Origin: Rotaria macrura | Taxonomy: Eukaryota; Rotifera; Eurotatoria; Philodinida; Philodinidae | NCBI GenBank assembly: GCA_900239685.1 | Contig: OENT01000337.1 | Coordinates: forward strand, 62,001 to 126,000 | Length of the DNA stretch: 64,000 nucleotides | Direction: 5' to 3' | Part shown: in pieces, positions 22,809-34,200 of the stretch | Layout of the letters: each line of letters opens with the position of its first letter | Numbering within the stretch: position 1 is the first letter of the stretch | Position numbers and translations under genes: made by a program | The notes under the pieces: model-generated | Databases searched by the model: none | The model's input: the letters and a program-made list of their open reading frames with translations, nothing else | Told to the model about the DNA's origin: nothing

Positions 22809-24900
22809 CTATAGTGATTCTTGCGTTAGACGCAAACGAGAAAATACGATGCCACCAGTAGGATTAGTTTCTGTTGACGATGTTTGTTCGATATTTTGTC
22901 CCATAACAGCTGCATGAAAATTTTGATTTTCATCCACTGAAGATGTGGAACGACGAGTTGTATCAAGAAAAACGGTTAGTTGCACAGAAGTTGAAACAGA
23001 TGATGACGTTGATGATGTTAATGAAAGATTTTCAATATCGAGTGACGAGATTTCGATATGAATGGTTGATATTGAATGTCGAATTCGAAATGCATATCCA
23101 TAACTTGGAAAAACAAAGTTTTCATCGACTTGTGATGAACCTTGAGAGTTTTCATAATCAACTTTAATAGAACCTGTCTTGGATATTGATACTGTCATTC
23201 CTATTTTTGTATTTTTAAGAAAATGAAAACAAAACATATTATTGATATTTGAAAATGAATTTATCAATTCAAATTCTTGACAACAAAGTAAACTATAAGG
23301 CTTTGATTTTTATCATTGATAGACTAGCTTAAATTGACTAGATATATGTTCGTGAAAAATAATTTCACTGATAGTTTGACATGAAAGTTCTAATATTATC
23401 AAGGAATAAAACACAGATACATTGTATGACTCATATAATTGGTTTTTCTATGCTCGCCTCTAGCAATATCTATATTAGGAATCAAGATTTTAGAAATCTG
23501 TAAATTTACATACGAAAATTCAAAATCCCATGGACTAATTCTAACTCTTGACAATATTTTCAAGGCATCTGTCTGAAAATGTTCATCTGATCTATGGTAG
23601 ATCCCCTTGTAAACCAAAAGTAGGAAGAAAAAACAATCACTACAAAGGAATATCTCTTGATTATTTACCTGCTTTTGGTGTATGTTCAGTTTCAGCTAAA
23701 AAACATAGAATAGCTTGTGTTTGTGACGATGCATCAGTGAGGAAATGAATAGTGCCTGACCATGTACAAGCAACGGCTGAATCAAATGTCTGTTTTGTAC
23801 TTAGAAATACATTGGATTTCAATAGAACAGCACTAAAGTCAGATACTAAGATATTATCTTCTTGACCAGTTGTTGTATGCCAATGAATTTTCATGGATGG
23901 AAATATATCTTTTTTATCGTCTCGTTCATTTTGATTATAGAAATTTTCATTTATTACCGTATCAAACGGTGACGGTAAATCATAATAAATTAATGAATGA
24001 TTAAAACGCGTACGAAATTGAAGTAGACGAATAATATTTTCAGATGTATTTTCAACTTCGTTTATCGGTGACCAAAACGTTAGACCTGATTTCGTTACTT
24101 GTGCAAGCCAATGGAGTTGATCAAATGATTTCAGTGCTAATGAAAGGCGAACAGGAAATGTTATTTCAAAATTAAATAGAGAATAATTATCATTTTGTGT
24201 TATTGTTCGGTACATATCAATGACACTTGACCATGTATATGAATTCATTGTTTGATTATAAACTGTTGTCCAGCCAAGTGAAAACGATATCATTAGTTGT
24301 GGTATGACACGAAAAGCAAATGCAAGACTTTCACTTAGGAAACGTTGAGAATTAATGGGTTGTGCACATTGTGGATTTGCACGAACAATATCAGCATTGA
24401 GAATAATAGGACCATTGATCTACAATAACAATTTGAATTAATTAATCATACAAAAATAATGAAGAACGAAGCGATGAAGTTTTTCATTCACTCACGTTAT
24501 CTTTTTGTGCTTCTAATTCCTTAAGACACGATTGTAGCGCATTAATATCTTTAAAATCAAGTTTAAGGCCTTTACTTGATGATTTAACTTCGTTGAGAAA
24601 TTCAGAAAATGTCAAATCACTTGTTTTATATGGCGGATGCGCCATGATAGGATCAGATGATGATGAACCTATCAGTATATCGGCTTCGATAAACATCAAC
24701 GAACCTATGAATGCAAGAGAAAATGTAAGAGCTTTCGCATTAGCGAATTATGTCACGATCAGATAGTCACTCTTGAGTGCTTCGTCAAGTTTTTCACGAC
24801 TATTAACGGCATGAGCCCACGTAACACGTGACGCATCATTTCCAATACTTGGAAAATAGTGTAAGGTGCGCTGAAAATATCGTTTTTCATCAGTCGACAT
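22809..24900 (-). CDS. FAM151B: FAM151/menorin-like protein
   Basis: A member of the FAM151 family (C. elegans menorin MNR-1 and vertebrate FAM151A/B), which has a phosphodiesterase-like fold. Conserved blocks: VTWAHAVNSREKLDEAL, MFIEADILIGSS, PIMAHPPYKTSDLTFSEFL, GLKLDFKDINAL, GPIILNADIV, ISFSLGWTTVYNQ and NSLIYYDLPS-like ends of strands. The pattern IEAD, MAHPP, KLDFK, LNAD is the family signature. No signal peptide is seen, which favours a FAM151B-like rather than a membrane FAM151A-like protein. The last exon (22809-23200) adds about 130 Ser/Thr-rich residues. It is joined across a 468-bp intron (23201-23668) in correct phase. The ATG is at 24900, with a splice-acceptor-like CTAG (AG at 24910-24911) nine bases upstream. 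Confidence 0.87.
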
Positions 24901-24955
24901 TAATCTTATCTAGAATTACACAAACAAACAAACAAATAGCAAAGGATAAAAGAAG

Positions 24956-24971
24956 TATATATATATATATA
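24956..24971. repeat. (TA)n microsatellite
   Basis: A short pure TA run between the FAM151-like gene and the next exon. Simple sequence only. Confidence 0.8.
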
Positions 24972-25061
24972 AATTTCCTTATTTATTACAATAAATATAT
25001 CTGATCTATGGATTACCACAATAGAGAACAGGAAGAAAAACACTTGAGAGAAAAAAAACTC

Positions 25062-25225
25062 TTATGCCGATGCTGATGTATTATGTGCTTGATCCATATC
25101 TGATGTGGATGTATTGTCAACAAATGTACTTTGTACGCATGACCGATAATATTCTTTACTTGATATTAATTCATGAAAAAGATTTTGTGTTGATAATATA
25201 TCAGAAAGTATATGTTCTGTTTGCT
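25062..25225 (-). CDS. Terminal exon of an unidentified minus-strand gene
   Basis: Minus-strand reading gives QTEHILSDILSTQNLFHELI, then SSKEYYRSCVQSTFVDN and a polar tail ending at TAA (25062-25064). It is preceded by a good acceptor (TTTTTTCAG). A possible 23-nt upstream exon at about 25364-25386 (TGCTLGT) would join in phase. Upstream of that I could not find a convincing start. It may be a small coiled-coil protein or the surviving end of a broken gene. A plus-strand open frame over the same bases is its shadow. Confidence 0.4.
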
Positions 25226-25386
25226 GAAAAAATTAAAAACATAATTATTTTCCTATTGTTAAATATAATTTTTAGCAAGATGTTTTGTTTTGACGATTTT
25301 GTTAACTGTATAGATCGTATGCGAACTGATTTTCTCTAAACTAACTAACAGTACCAAGCGTACAACCAGTACCTATGGAAAAGTTG

Positions 25387-26259
25387 ATTGTTAAATATTG
25401 AGTTATCAGGGAGGAGTCGATTATTCATAACAGTGAAAATTCGTAAGTAACTAATTGGATAGAACAATCAAAAAATGAAAATTATTGTTTGAATTCATAT
25501 TGAATATGAAATGTTAATCTCAATAATACAAGAAGAATCTTCTAAACAATGTACATATTGATATAGATAAGCCACTTGACGAGACTAGAATTTTATTGTC
25601 AACTTGAAATTTTTCTCATATGTAGATTCAATATTCGATGTAATATTTCAGCTGTAATAAAAACAATACTTACTTATCGAAATATTGAATATCCAATATA
25701 TATATATATTTGTATATCATGGGCATGCCTACTTGGAAATTCAATATTTCGATTGATCAACGTTCTTTTCGGCCGAAGTATTTTTACATATCCCAAGAGT
25801 TATAATGTCTAGCTTTAGGCAACAGTACGGAACGAAATTCTATTATCTGATTGATCAAACAATACTCAAAAGTGAACCAATTATTCAATGAGAGTATCAT
25901 AACTCGACTTGAATCAATCATAAGAACAAACTTTTTAAGAATTTCCCGATTTTTATCATAATTTTTAAAATCTAAGTTCTAAGACGAAGTTCTTATTGGA
26001 AAAATACGTTTGAAAATATAAAAACATTGTTTACCCTAGTACGGCTACTTTCGTATTGAAGTTTTCCTACTCTGACTTAACATATAGAAGTAAAATGTTC
26101 TTACATTATTGTATAGAGAGTCAAAAAAAACAGTTAGCAATGATAGAACAATCGAACAAAATACTATATGTCTGAAAAGAAATGATTTAATTCATATTAA
26201 CTGTAATTTTGAAGCTCACTGCTGATCAACTAGCAAAGTCGTCTAAACAATATTGCCTA
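25387..26259. other. Gap between unidentified exon and ZC3HC1-like gene
   Basis: AT-rich; probably contains the 5' part of the unidentified minus-strand gene and the 3' flank of the ZC3HC1-like gene. I could not define any exon here. Confidence 0.35.
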
Positions 26260-27224
26260 TTACCACATATTTACTTCGTTATTAGTTTTTATTTCGCTGG
26301 ATTTATTTCGTGAGTTCTTATAAAGAATATTTTCAATTTGTTCAATACGTTTTTTCCATTGATTATCTTTTAAAATTGGACACCAAGCACGATGTGATAA
26401 AATCGGATCAAATACAAGATGATTCATGTTGATGTGAATTCCTCGACAACATTTATCACAAATCAATAATGAATCATTTAATTTCCAATAAAAAACATGA
26501 ATTTTAAAAGCAGATAATAACCGTGGATCATTTAAATAGGAACTAGATAAGATATCAAAGTCTGTTGCCTCAATTTGAAATAACTAAACGAAAAATATTT
26601 AAAAAATAAGTAGGCAACACATTCTACCTATGAAACATACTGTCTGTAATTGACCAACAATATCAATATGTTTAATATGTAGGACAAACTCCTCAGCTTC
26701 TTTTAATAGTCTATTAACTGTTTCATTCGAATAAATATCGGTTAATTGCACGACTGATTCAGGTATAATCATAAATTTCCAAACACAATAACGATGATGT
26801 GAATTAACTAACGATTGAAATATATTTTCAACAGATTCCTTATCTAAATTTACGGTGAACAAATTCAAATCATATTTCCCTCCTTATCTCTTAACTTACA
26901 TTCATCTTTTTTTAGAACACTAGGTAATTGAGCAGAAATTTGTACATGACAATTGATACATTCAATCAAATCATTCGATTGACATGTCCAACCACGACGT
27001 GAACATTCAATAGCTGATATTTGATCAGGTTTACCGAACCAAAGATAATCCTTATTTATAGAAAAATAAAATTCAAAATTAATGGCAACGAAGAGGAAAA
27101 CAAAAGAAGAGTTCACTTCGTAAGTTTTTAAACGATCTCGATATTCATCCAAAGTTTTATGATTAACAATTTGTAATTGTGACAAATGAAGAAGATGCGA
27201 CGAAAACTTCGAATCTTTTAACAT
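26260..27224 (-). CDS. ZC3HC1: ZC3HC1/NIPA-like zinc-finger protein
   Basis: NIPA-type protein; in vertebrates ZC3HC1 sits at the nuclear basket of the pore and is also described as an SCF substrate adaptor. The first zinc-binding (C3HC) module reads YLWFGKPDQISAIECSRRGW, then SNDLIECINCHVQISAQL. The Rsm1-like second module includes LICDKCCRGIHINMN and the conserved end HRAWCPIL, matching HRDWCPW of the family. The long disordered insert of the vertebrate protein is largely absent, so this is a compact version. About four exons; start ATG at 27224, stop TAA at 26260-26262. Confidence 0.82.
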
Positions 27225-27445
27225 GATATATATTTTTTTCCTTATCTATTACAAAGAAGAAAAGAAAACAGAATAATATTGATTAACTTATAAATATGAT
27301 TTCTATTGATATATAAAAAAAAGAAAGAAAAATAAATTACAGACACAATACAAATGCATGCAAGCATATTTCATGATCGACTAGGAACAACAATAAATCA
27401 CATATTAATCAAAAGAACAAAAAGGAAGGAGAAAAACGAGCAGAA

Positions 27446-28238
27446 CTATGCTTTCCGATATTCGAGTCGTTCGACAGTAAATTTTTCATTGACTAACTGA
27501 TAAACATAGAGTATAAGTGATGCTTGTTGAATATCCATTAATACAAATGATGGTGTTGTTGAACTTAAAATAATAATAAAATAATGATTATTATTATTAT
27601 TATTATCGCAAATTCGATGAAAACAATTCTTCTAGACAAACCTATTCAATGCATTAAATGCTCCTGTAGCTGAGCCAGGATTAATGAAAAATTTATTATC
27701 ACGTTCAAATGCTTCAAATTTGTGCGTGTGACCAGTTATGAGAATATCAACATCCATTTGACGTTGTAGCATACTTAAACTTTCGATGTCTCCTAAAGTA
27801 TTCAATAGGATATCAATAATATTATTATATACAAATCAATGATCGAGTGTTTTAACCCCATGGAACGATTTGATGGCCATGACAAAGTCCAATACGGAAT
27901 TGGCCAACAGTAACAACTTTTTGATCGACAAAATTTGGATTCTAGATAGTCAAAAAACAAATTATTCATAGTTCAGATATGAAAAGAATTACATACATCA
28001 TCAAAATCGCCGCGAACAATATGAACATCAGCCGTTAAAGTTTTCAAATAATCAACGGTTTCTTTCGTACATAAATTACCAGTACAAAGAATATGTTGAA
28101 TACGACCAGGAGTTAGAAGTTTACGAAATTCATGTGGTAAACCACTAACACGATAAGGAATGTGAAGATCACCCAAGACAAGAACAAGCTAAATTAAATC
28201 AATTAAACAAACGAAACGAATATTGTTTCATTTACCAT
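27446..28238 (-). CDS. VPS29: VPS29 retromer subunit
   Basis: Subunit of retromer, which recycles cargo from endosomes; it has a metallophosphoesterase fold that acts as a scaffold. The sequence reads [69 protein letters not shown] and [11 protein letters not shown], all VPS29 signatures. Exon 1 consists of the ATG alone (28236-28238) followed directly by a GT donor, and exon 2 begins LVLVLGD, as in animal VPS29 isoforms. Remaining exons are separated by short introns. Stop TAG is at 27446-27448. Confidence 0.95.
27586..27606. repeat. (ATT)n microsatellite in a VPS29 intron
   Basis: A pure ATT/TTA run within the VPS29 gene, outside coding exons. Confidence 0.8.
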
Positions 28239-28272
28239 TTTCAAGAAATAATTAGATACGTAAATATGTAAT

Positions 28273-28557
28273 TCACTTTCTTTTTTGTTGTATAGTTTTA
28301 ATCTTTCCTAAAACTTGAAATAAAGTATTTCTCAGAAGCTTATCTTGAATAACTAAATTTGTTTTTTTTCTTTTCGATCGAACCAAGTTATTCGATGAGT
28401 CAATGAATTCATTATTTATTTGTTTTGTTTGCAAGCAATAGTAACACCAACCATAAATGTCTTCAAACATGAGATAGATGTCAGTCATGTTAGAGTTTGT
28501 GACCGAACTATATTTTATTCGGCTTGCAAACGAAATAGCAAGGAAATTACAATTCAT
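28273..28557 (-). CDS. Small open reading frame upstream of VPS29, uncertain
   Basis: A 94-residue ATG-initiated frame ending 34 bases before the VPS29 ATG on the same strand. It includes MTDIYLMFEDIYGWCYYCLQ and a lysine-rich tail (LGKIKTIQQKRK). No family recognised. It could be the last exon of a small gene co-transcribed with VPS29, or chance in AT-rich sequence. A further minus frame lies at 28586-28813, but I see no convincing splice that joins them. Confidence 0.3.
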   Translation of the reverse strand: MNCNFLAISFASRIKYSSVTNSNMTDIYLMFEDIYGWCYYCLQTKQINNEFIDSSNNLVRSKRKKTNLVIQDKLLRNTLFQVLGKIKTIQQKRK

Positions 28558-28813
28558 AGACGATAATTATTTTTCACATGTGACTTTAATAGATTACACG
28601 AGCACGTTCGAAATTAGCAAAAGAAATAGAACGCGTACTCATTGTAGGATAGAATAGTGGATTTTGAGAAAAAGTGATCTTGTACGAATAATATTCGACA
28701 GGAAGGAATGATTTTACGAAAGAACTTGAATAATAAGAGCTTCTCAACATGCATCCCATTGTTATTAGATATGTATTCGAATAGAGACATTCTGAAAAGA
28801 GGTCAGTAGACAT

Positions 28814-31248
28814 GAGCGATACTTTTTCAGTTGTGGCTATTTTATTAGTGATAAGCTATTTTTAAGAGAAACTATTTGCATCAAATTAAGAGCATTCGAA
28901 ACTTTGATTTTCTAAGTTCAACATTGTACTAACTGAGCTTTAGATTAGGACCAGTTTCTTGTTGCAACATATGATTCTCACTATATAATAATTACTTTCT
29001 ATTTTTCAATAAGAATATTTAAGATTCTATTTTAGTGTAATGTCATTGCCGTTCGAATAATCACAACAACTGACCAGAAAGAAAAGGTTTCGGCGAATAA
29101 AGAAAGACTTTTGTTTCAATACTTTTAAAAAATTGAAATGTACTTGAAAGCATCATGTTTAATTTGATGAATTCTTCTATTTAATCATTGAATGACAATA
29201 AAACTTTATCAAATAGAAAGAATAAAATGGACACAACGGTGTTTATCTTTTACGCAACATAATTCGTTTTTCATATTTTAATAAAGAGTGACAACTGAAA
29301 GTGACAGGTTTCTCAGTTTTCTTCACAATTCAATTGTAGTTATATTTTGCATCAAAATTTTTAAAATGATCTCTTAATTATTTCATTTATAATGTGTGTG
29401 ATGATGTATTACCGTTGTATTTAATGTTAACGCGAGGAACAATAACAACAAAATTAATAGCATCGTTGTACCAACGTTCAAACTTCTTTTCTCTTCATAA
29501 ACAAGAGTAAAGATATCAAATCATTCTTTTGAAAGTGAGACATTCATTAGCCACCAAAGTCTTTTTTCCAGCAAGTATTACTCTGGAAAATATAATTTTC
29601 TTACGTTTTGTCATGCATCTTCAACATTATAGAATCATTTCAATTTGTCAAAGCCAACTCAATTATAAACAGGATTTTTCCTACTTATCTAATGTACTAT
29701 AAACCATTGAAAACAGACTTTGGATGAAGAATTTTCTCCCATCTATTCGTTGGTCATCAGTTGGATAATAATCATCGATCATTTAACACATACTTGGATA
29801 TTTTCAAAAATTTTTCAGAAATCAATCCTTTCATTGATTTTGAACAGTTCTTAAATGAAGAATAATAATTCTGAAAATTCTAGTAGATACAAACTAGATA
29901 CAATTTGAAATGAACTCTCGATAACTTATTGCCGATGATCGATTATGATCCATTCAAAGTACTCTAGAAGTAAGTTTGGCTGATCTTTATTGCCTTTAGA
30001 AACGATTCGTATAAATAGTGTTGACATATTTAGTTGTGTTTCTCATTCACATCAGTAGTTGTGCCAGTTGACTGACATCATAAGAATAATAAAGAAAACA
30101 ATAAACTGATTATGCCGTCAAAAAAAGTGATAGATAGAAGCAAAAGAGAACGAAAAATAGTTCTTCTAATATTTTTTTTCTACTTAACTTTATTGTTTTT
30201 AAAATAGGAACAGGCGAAGGAAAAAGCTTTTCAAGTGATCTGACATGAGCAAGGAAAGTACAAAATAATGGTTACAATAACTAAAGTTAAGTTAATGACA
30301 AGGTCACATGAGCTAATCATCGATTTTTCGAATCATTTCTTTCTATATTCTAGTGCTACTAGGTATTTATGTAATTACTTGTATTTTTTAAATCTGAAAA
30401 ATGTTGCACACACGTAGTGATATGTATCATTGTACATATAGTGTTATTTTATAGACATATATCGTAATCATCCAATATGTTGATCTACGTTGAATACTAC
30501 GATTGACCTTTCGAAAATAAAGAATGATTAATGTTCACAAAAATCGTATTTATTTTCGAGCGATTACTTGAACGAAATTTGAATAGTGAAGTAATCGTGA
30601 AAAACTATTATGTATTAATAAGCAAGGTTTCATCACTTGAATGGAAACAGTTTAAAGCATATCTAATTAATTTTCGTCAATATAAATAAATAGATAAATC
30701 AATAAAAAGAAATGGAATGTTTTTTTTCGATTGATAATTGTTATCGTGTGAAATACTTTGAATTCTGACATCTTCTTCTGTCAATTGAAGTGTCAATAGA
30801 GAGACAGTCGTTTCGTCCTGAAGAATAACGGATTTCTATTTATTTAATGATTTGAATAAATAATACTTATTATTGACATTATGCTATGTGAACCGTGCAC
30901 ATGGTATTCTTAAATGTTTAGCTTTCATAATAACGAAAAAAGGTGCGTTTACCTTTTTATTTTGGTAGTGCAATCGTCTTTTCGACTTTACTTATTCTTT
31001 CAATTTCGAGAATAAAAAAAACTAAGGAAGAGTAGAGAATTATATTCAAAACAATCTTTCATTCGTTTCGTAGCGAAGTTGATTTGACTTATAATAGAAA
31101 CAAAAAGCAGTGAAATAGTACTGCGATTAATCTTCAAGTAGGTTCTAGAGCCTAAGATCGTATGCATATACTTGTTGTAATATTAAACAAGTTATTTTTA
31201 GGATATTTAAACATAGGATTTCTTCTAATTATAGATTAATTTTTAGAT
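28814..31248. other. 2.4-kb gene-free interval
   Basis: AT-rich, no recognisable exon or RNA gene. At the right edge, ATTTTTAG (AG at 31245-31246) lies two bases before the ATG of the EGF gene, another acceptor-like context. Confidence 0.45.
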
Positions 31249-34200
31249 ATGGCCTCCAGTCATGTTCAGTCTGCGTATCAAGCTAAACGCAAAAATCTAA
31301 TTGATCTAGCTCTTAAAAGAGATCCTGTTCCATCACGTTCAAAGCCAGTTGTTTCCTTCGTTCAAGACTTAGCACCCTCAAATGTTGATGTTGAAGCATT
31401 GCTGCCAAGTGATGCATTTGTCAATGAGCTACCACAATTCAATTCAGAGATCAGTTTTATATCGACACCACAATTGACTGTCGATGAGTTACCTCCAGCC
31501 AGTCCTTTTATTCAAATAACTAGTGCTCGTTCCATCTCTTCCAGGTCACCTAAGTTGTAAGAACATCATAGGAAGATAATTATAGTAATCATAAAATAAA
31601 TGGATCTTGTAAAAATAGAAAGACACGACCGAGAACAAAATTTTCATCGAAACTACGAATACCTTTGAGATCAGCCAGTGGTATTTCACCTCTAGTTACA
31701 CTTGCAGGCGCATCCATATTACTTGTAATAATTGGAACAGCACTAATATTTTTGCCACCATTTCTTTTGGGACTACAAACTTATCATGGTAAATGTGTTA
31801 TTCAAACGTCAAATTTTAAAATCATTTTTTCAACATAGATTATTCTTGTTATCCTGGCTGTTGGAATGGAGGTATCTGCTCGGCCAAGAATGTTTGCACT
31901 TGTGCATCTGGTTTTTCAGGAGATCGCTGTCAAACAAGTAAGATTGTTTTTTTTCCAATTTCTCAAAAAAAAACACATCTATCTTAGATACTAGTTTCTG
32001 GTTGTTCTTTTTTCGCGACTATTCCATCGATTTAAGATGAATCTGCTTGATATTTTTTTCGTTTTTATTAAGATCTTTAAAAAATAATAACATATCTTAC
32101 TGATAAACATTAGATTGTAGATGATTGAAATTACTGAAATAATTCATCATCGAAATAGAATTTGTCAAAATGATGCCAATGAATTATATCGATTAAATAA
32201 ATATTGAGTTATCGATTATTTTATTAACAAAACCAAATGAAAAACATCATAGTTTATCGAAAGGAAAGATTGTCATACAGATCGATATTTAAAATTATTT
32301 TTTATGCCAAAGCTTTTTGTTTCATTGAACACTATTTTACCGATATTAGTGTTAGTCGTAACACTCAATCCAATAGTTTTAGTATGTATATTTAACAGAT
32401 AGCTTACACACATTCGAAAAAGATTCATTTTTCTTGTTATTGAAACATTGATCTAAACAATCAAATTTTTCATGGCAATGTTTGCTTTTCAAAATACTGT
32501 TTTAGGGATTCTCATTTAGACAGCTACATAGTATAAACAATTGAATAAATTTTTCTTTTCAAATTGAAAAAGAAAACTATTCGCATGTGCTACACGTAAA
32601 CTTCATCAAATTTGGGTGCATATTAATATGCACATTAAGAAATATTCGTATTGAGAATAATTTTCCCTTGCAATTAATAATAATAATACGATTTAATTAT
32701 TTATTTCACGAAGCTATTTGCAATCAAAGTTGTAATAATGGTATATGTGCACAGCCTTATACATGCAGTTGTCAAACTGGTTGGAATGGAACTTACTGTG
32801 ATCAGCGTAAATTTAGATTCCTTTTTAAAACAACGAATGAATTTCATTTGAATGAGTTTTTTCAGCTACCTGCACACCAGCATGTGTCAATGGTAATTGT
32901 ACTTCACCCAATCATTGCAGGTTTGTTTCTAATATTTACTTCCACGTGTAATTCATATGTATATTTATTATTTAATGTAGCTGTACTACTACGTATACTG
33001 GTTATCTTTGCTTAACGCGTAAGTCACTTGGTTCTGGTCTAGTATCAAGTCAATAGGGTGTCATTTTATCCTAGCTGTTTGTTCGTCTGCATGTGTCAAT
33101 GGATATTGTTCAGCACCGAATATTTGCACGTAAATAATTTATTGTCAAACTTTCTAATGTGATGTTGATCGATGTGAATTTAGATGTAGCACTGGTTGGA
33201 ATGGTACACTATGTGATCAACGTAACTCATTGAATTCGGTCAATTCTAAACACTTCTAATTCATATATTCATATAGCGATCTGTTCACCAGCATGTGTTT
33301 ATGGAAATTGTACGTATCCAAATGTTTGCAATTGTAGTACAGGTTGGAAAGATAGTTTGTGCAGTACACGTAAGTATTCTTAGATTTGACTTAACTATTA
33401 TTTATATCGATATTAAATTTCTATCATCAAATAGCAATATGTTCGATTGCATGCATGCACAATTCCAACTGTACTTATCCTGATACGTGTTTTTGTTCTA
33501 CGGGTTACAATGGTAGTTATTGTCAAGATCGTAAGTCTTCTGAATAGTTCGTGTTTTCACTTCTATTAATTATGTGTATGGGTGTGCATGTTTAGCTATT
33601 TGTTCATCACCTTGCTTAAATGGTGGCAATTGCGTGAGTGAACAATTGAATTGAAATTTTTTTTCTATTCATCTTCTATTTCTTTCTTAGACTGCACCAT
33701 CGAATTGCACATGTCCATCAACATATACTGGTTCCACATGTCAAACTCGTGAGAAATATTCATTAAGTCTGATCGTTTTACTTTTAATACTATTCTAGCT
33801 GTATGTAATAATTCATGTTTGAACAATGGAAATTGCACAGGTAACTTTGTGTTAGATTCATTATATTAGTAAAAATTCGTTAAATTTTTAAGCACCAAAT
33901 AATTGCACCTGTGCTACTGGCTGGACGGGCGCTAATTGTGGAATAGGTAAATAGCCTATCAGGTTATTGTTTTGTTTGATATACTTTAATCATTCGTAAT
34001 ATATGTAGCTAATTGTACGTTACCCTGCTTGAACGGTGGTACTTGTGTAAGTTATCTTGAGTGTCCATCTGCTTGAATTTTTATTTGATATCTATGTTAT
34101 TAGATTTCACCAGATAATTGCTCTTGCGATACTGTTAACTGGAGTGGATCACAATGTCAAACACGTAATAAATGTTCCCGATAAATATACATGCTTTTTA

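Noticed and set aside
22943..23167. Plus-strand frame inside the FAM151-like last exon
   Set aside because: It is antisense to a well-supported coding exon.
25064..25339. 91-residue plus-strand frame rich in Ile, Tyr and Met
   Set aside because: Antisense of the minus-strand exon at 25062-25225, which has a splice acceptor and normal composition.
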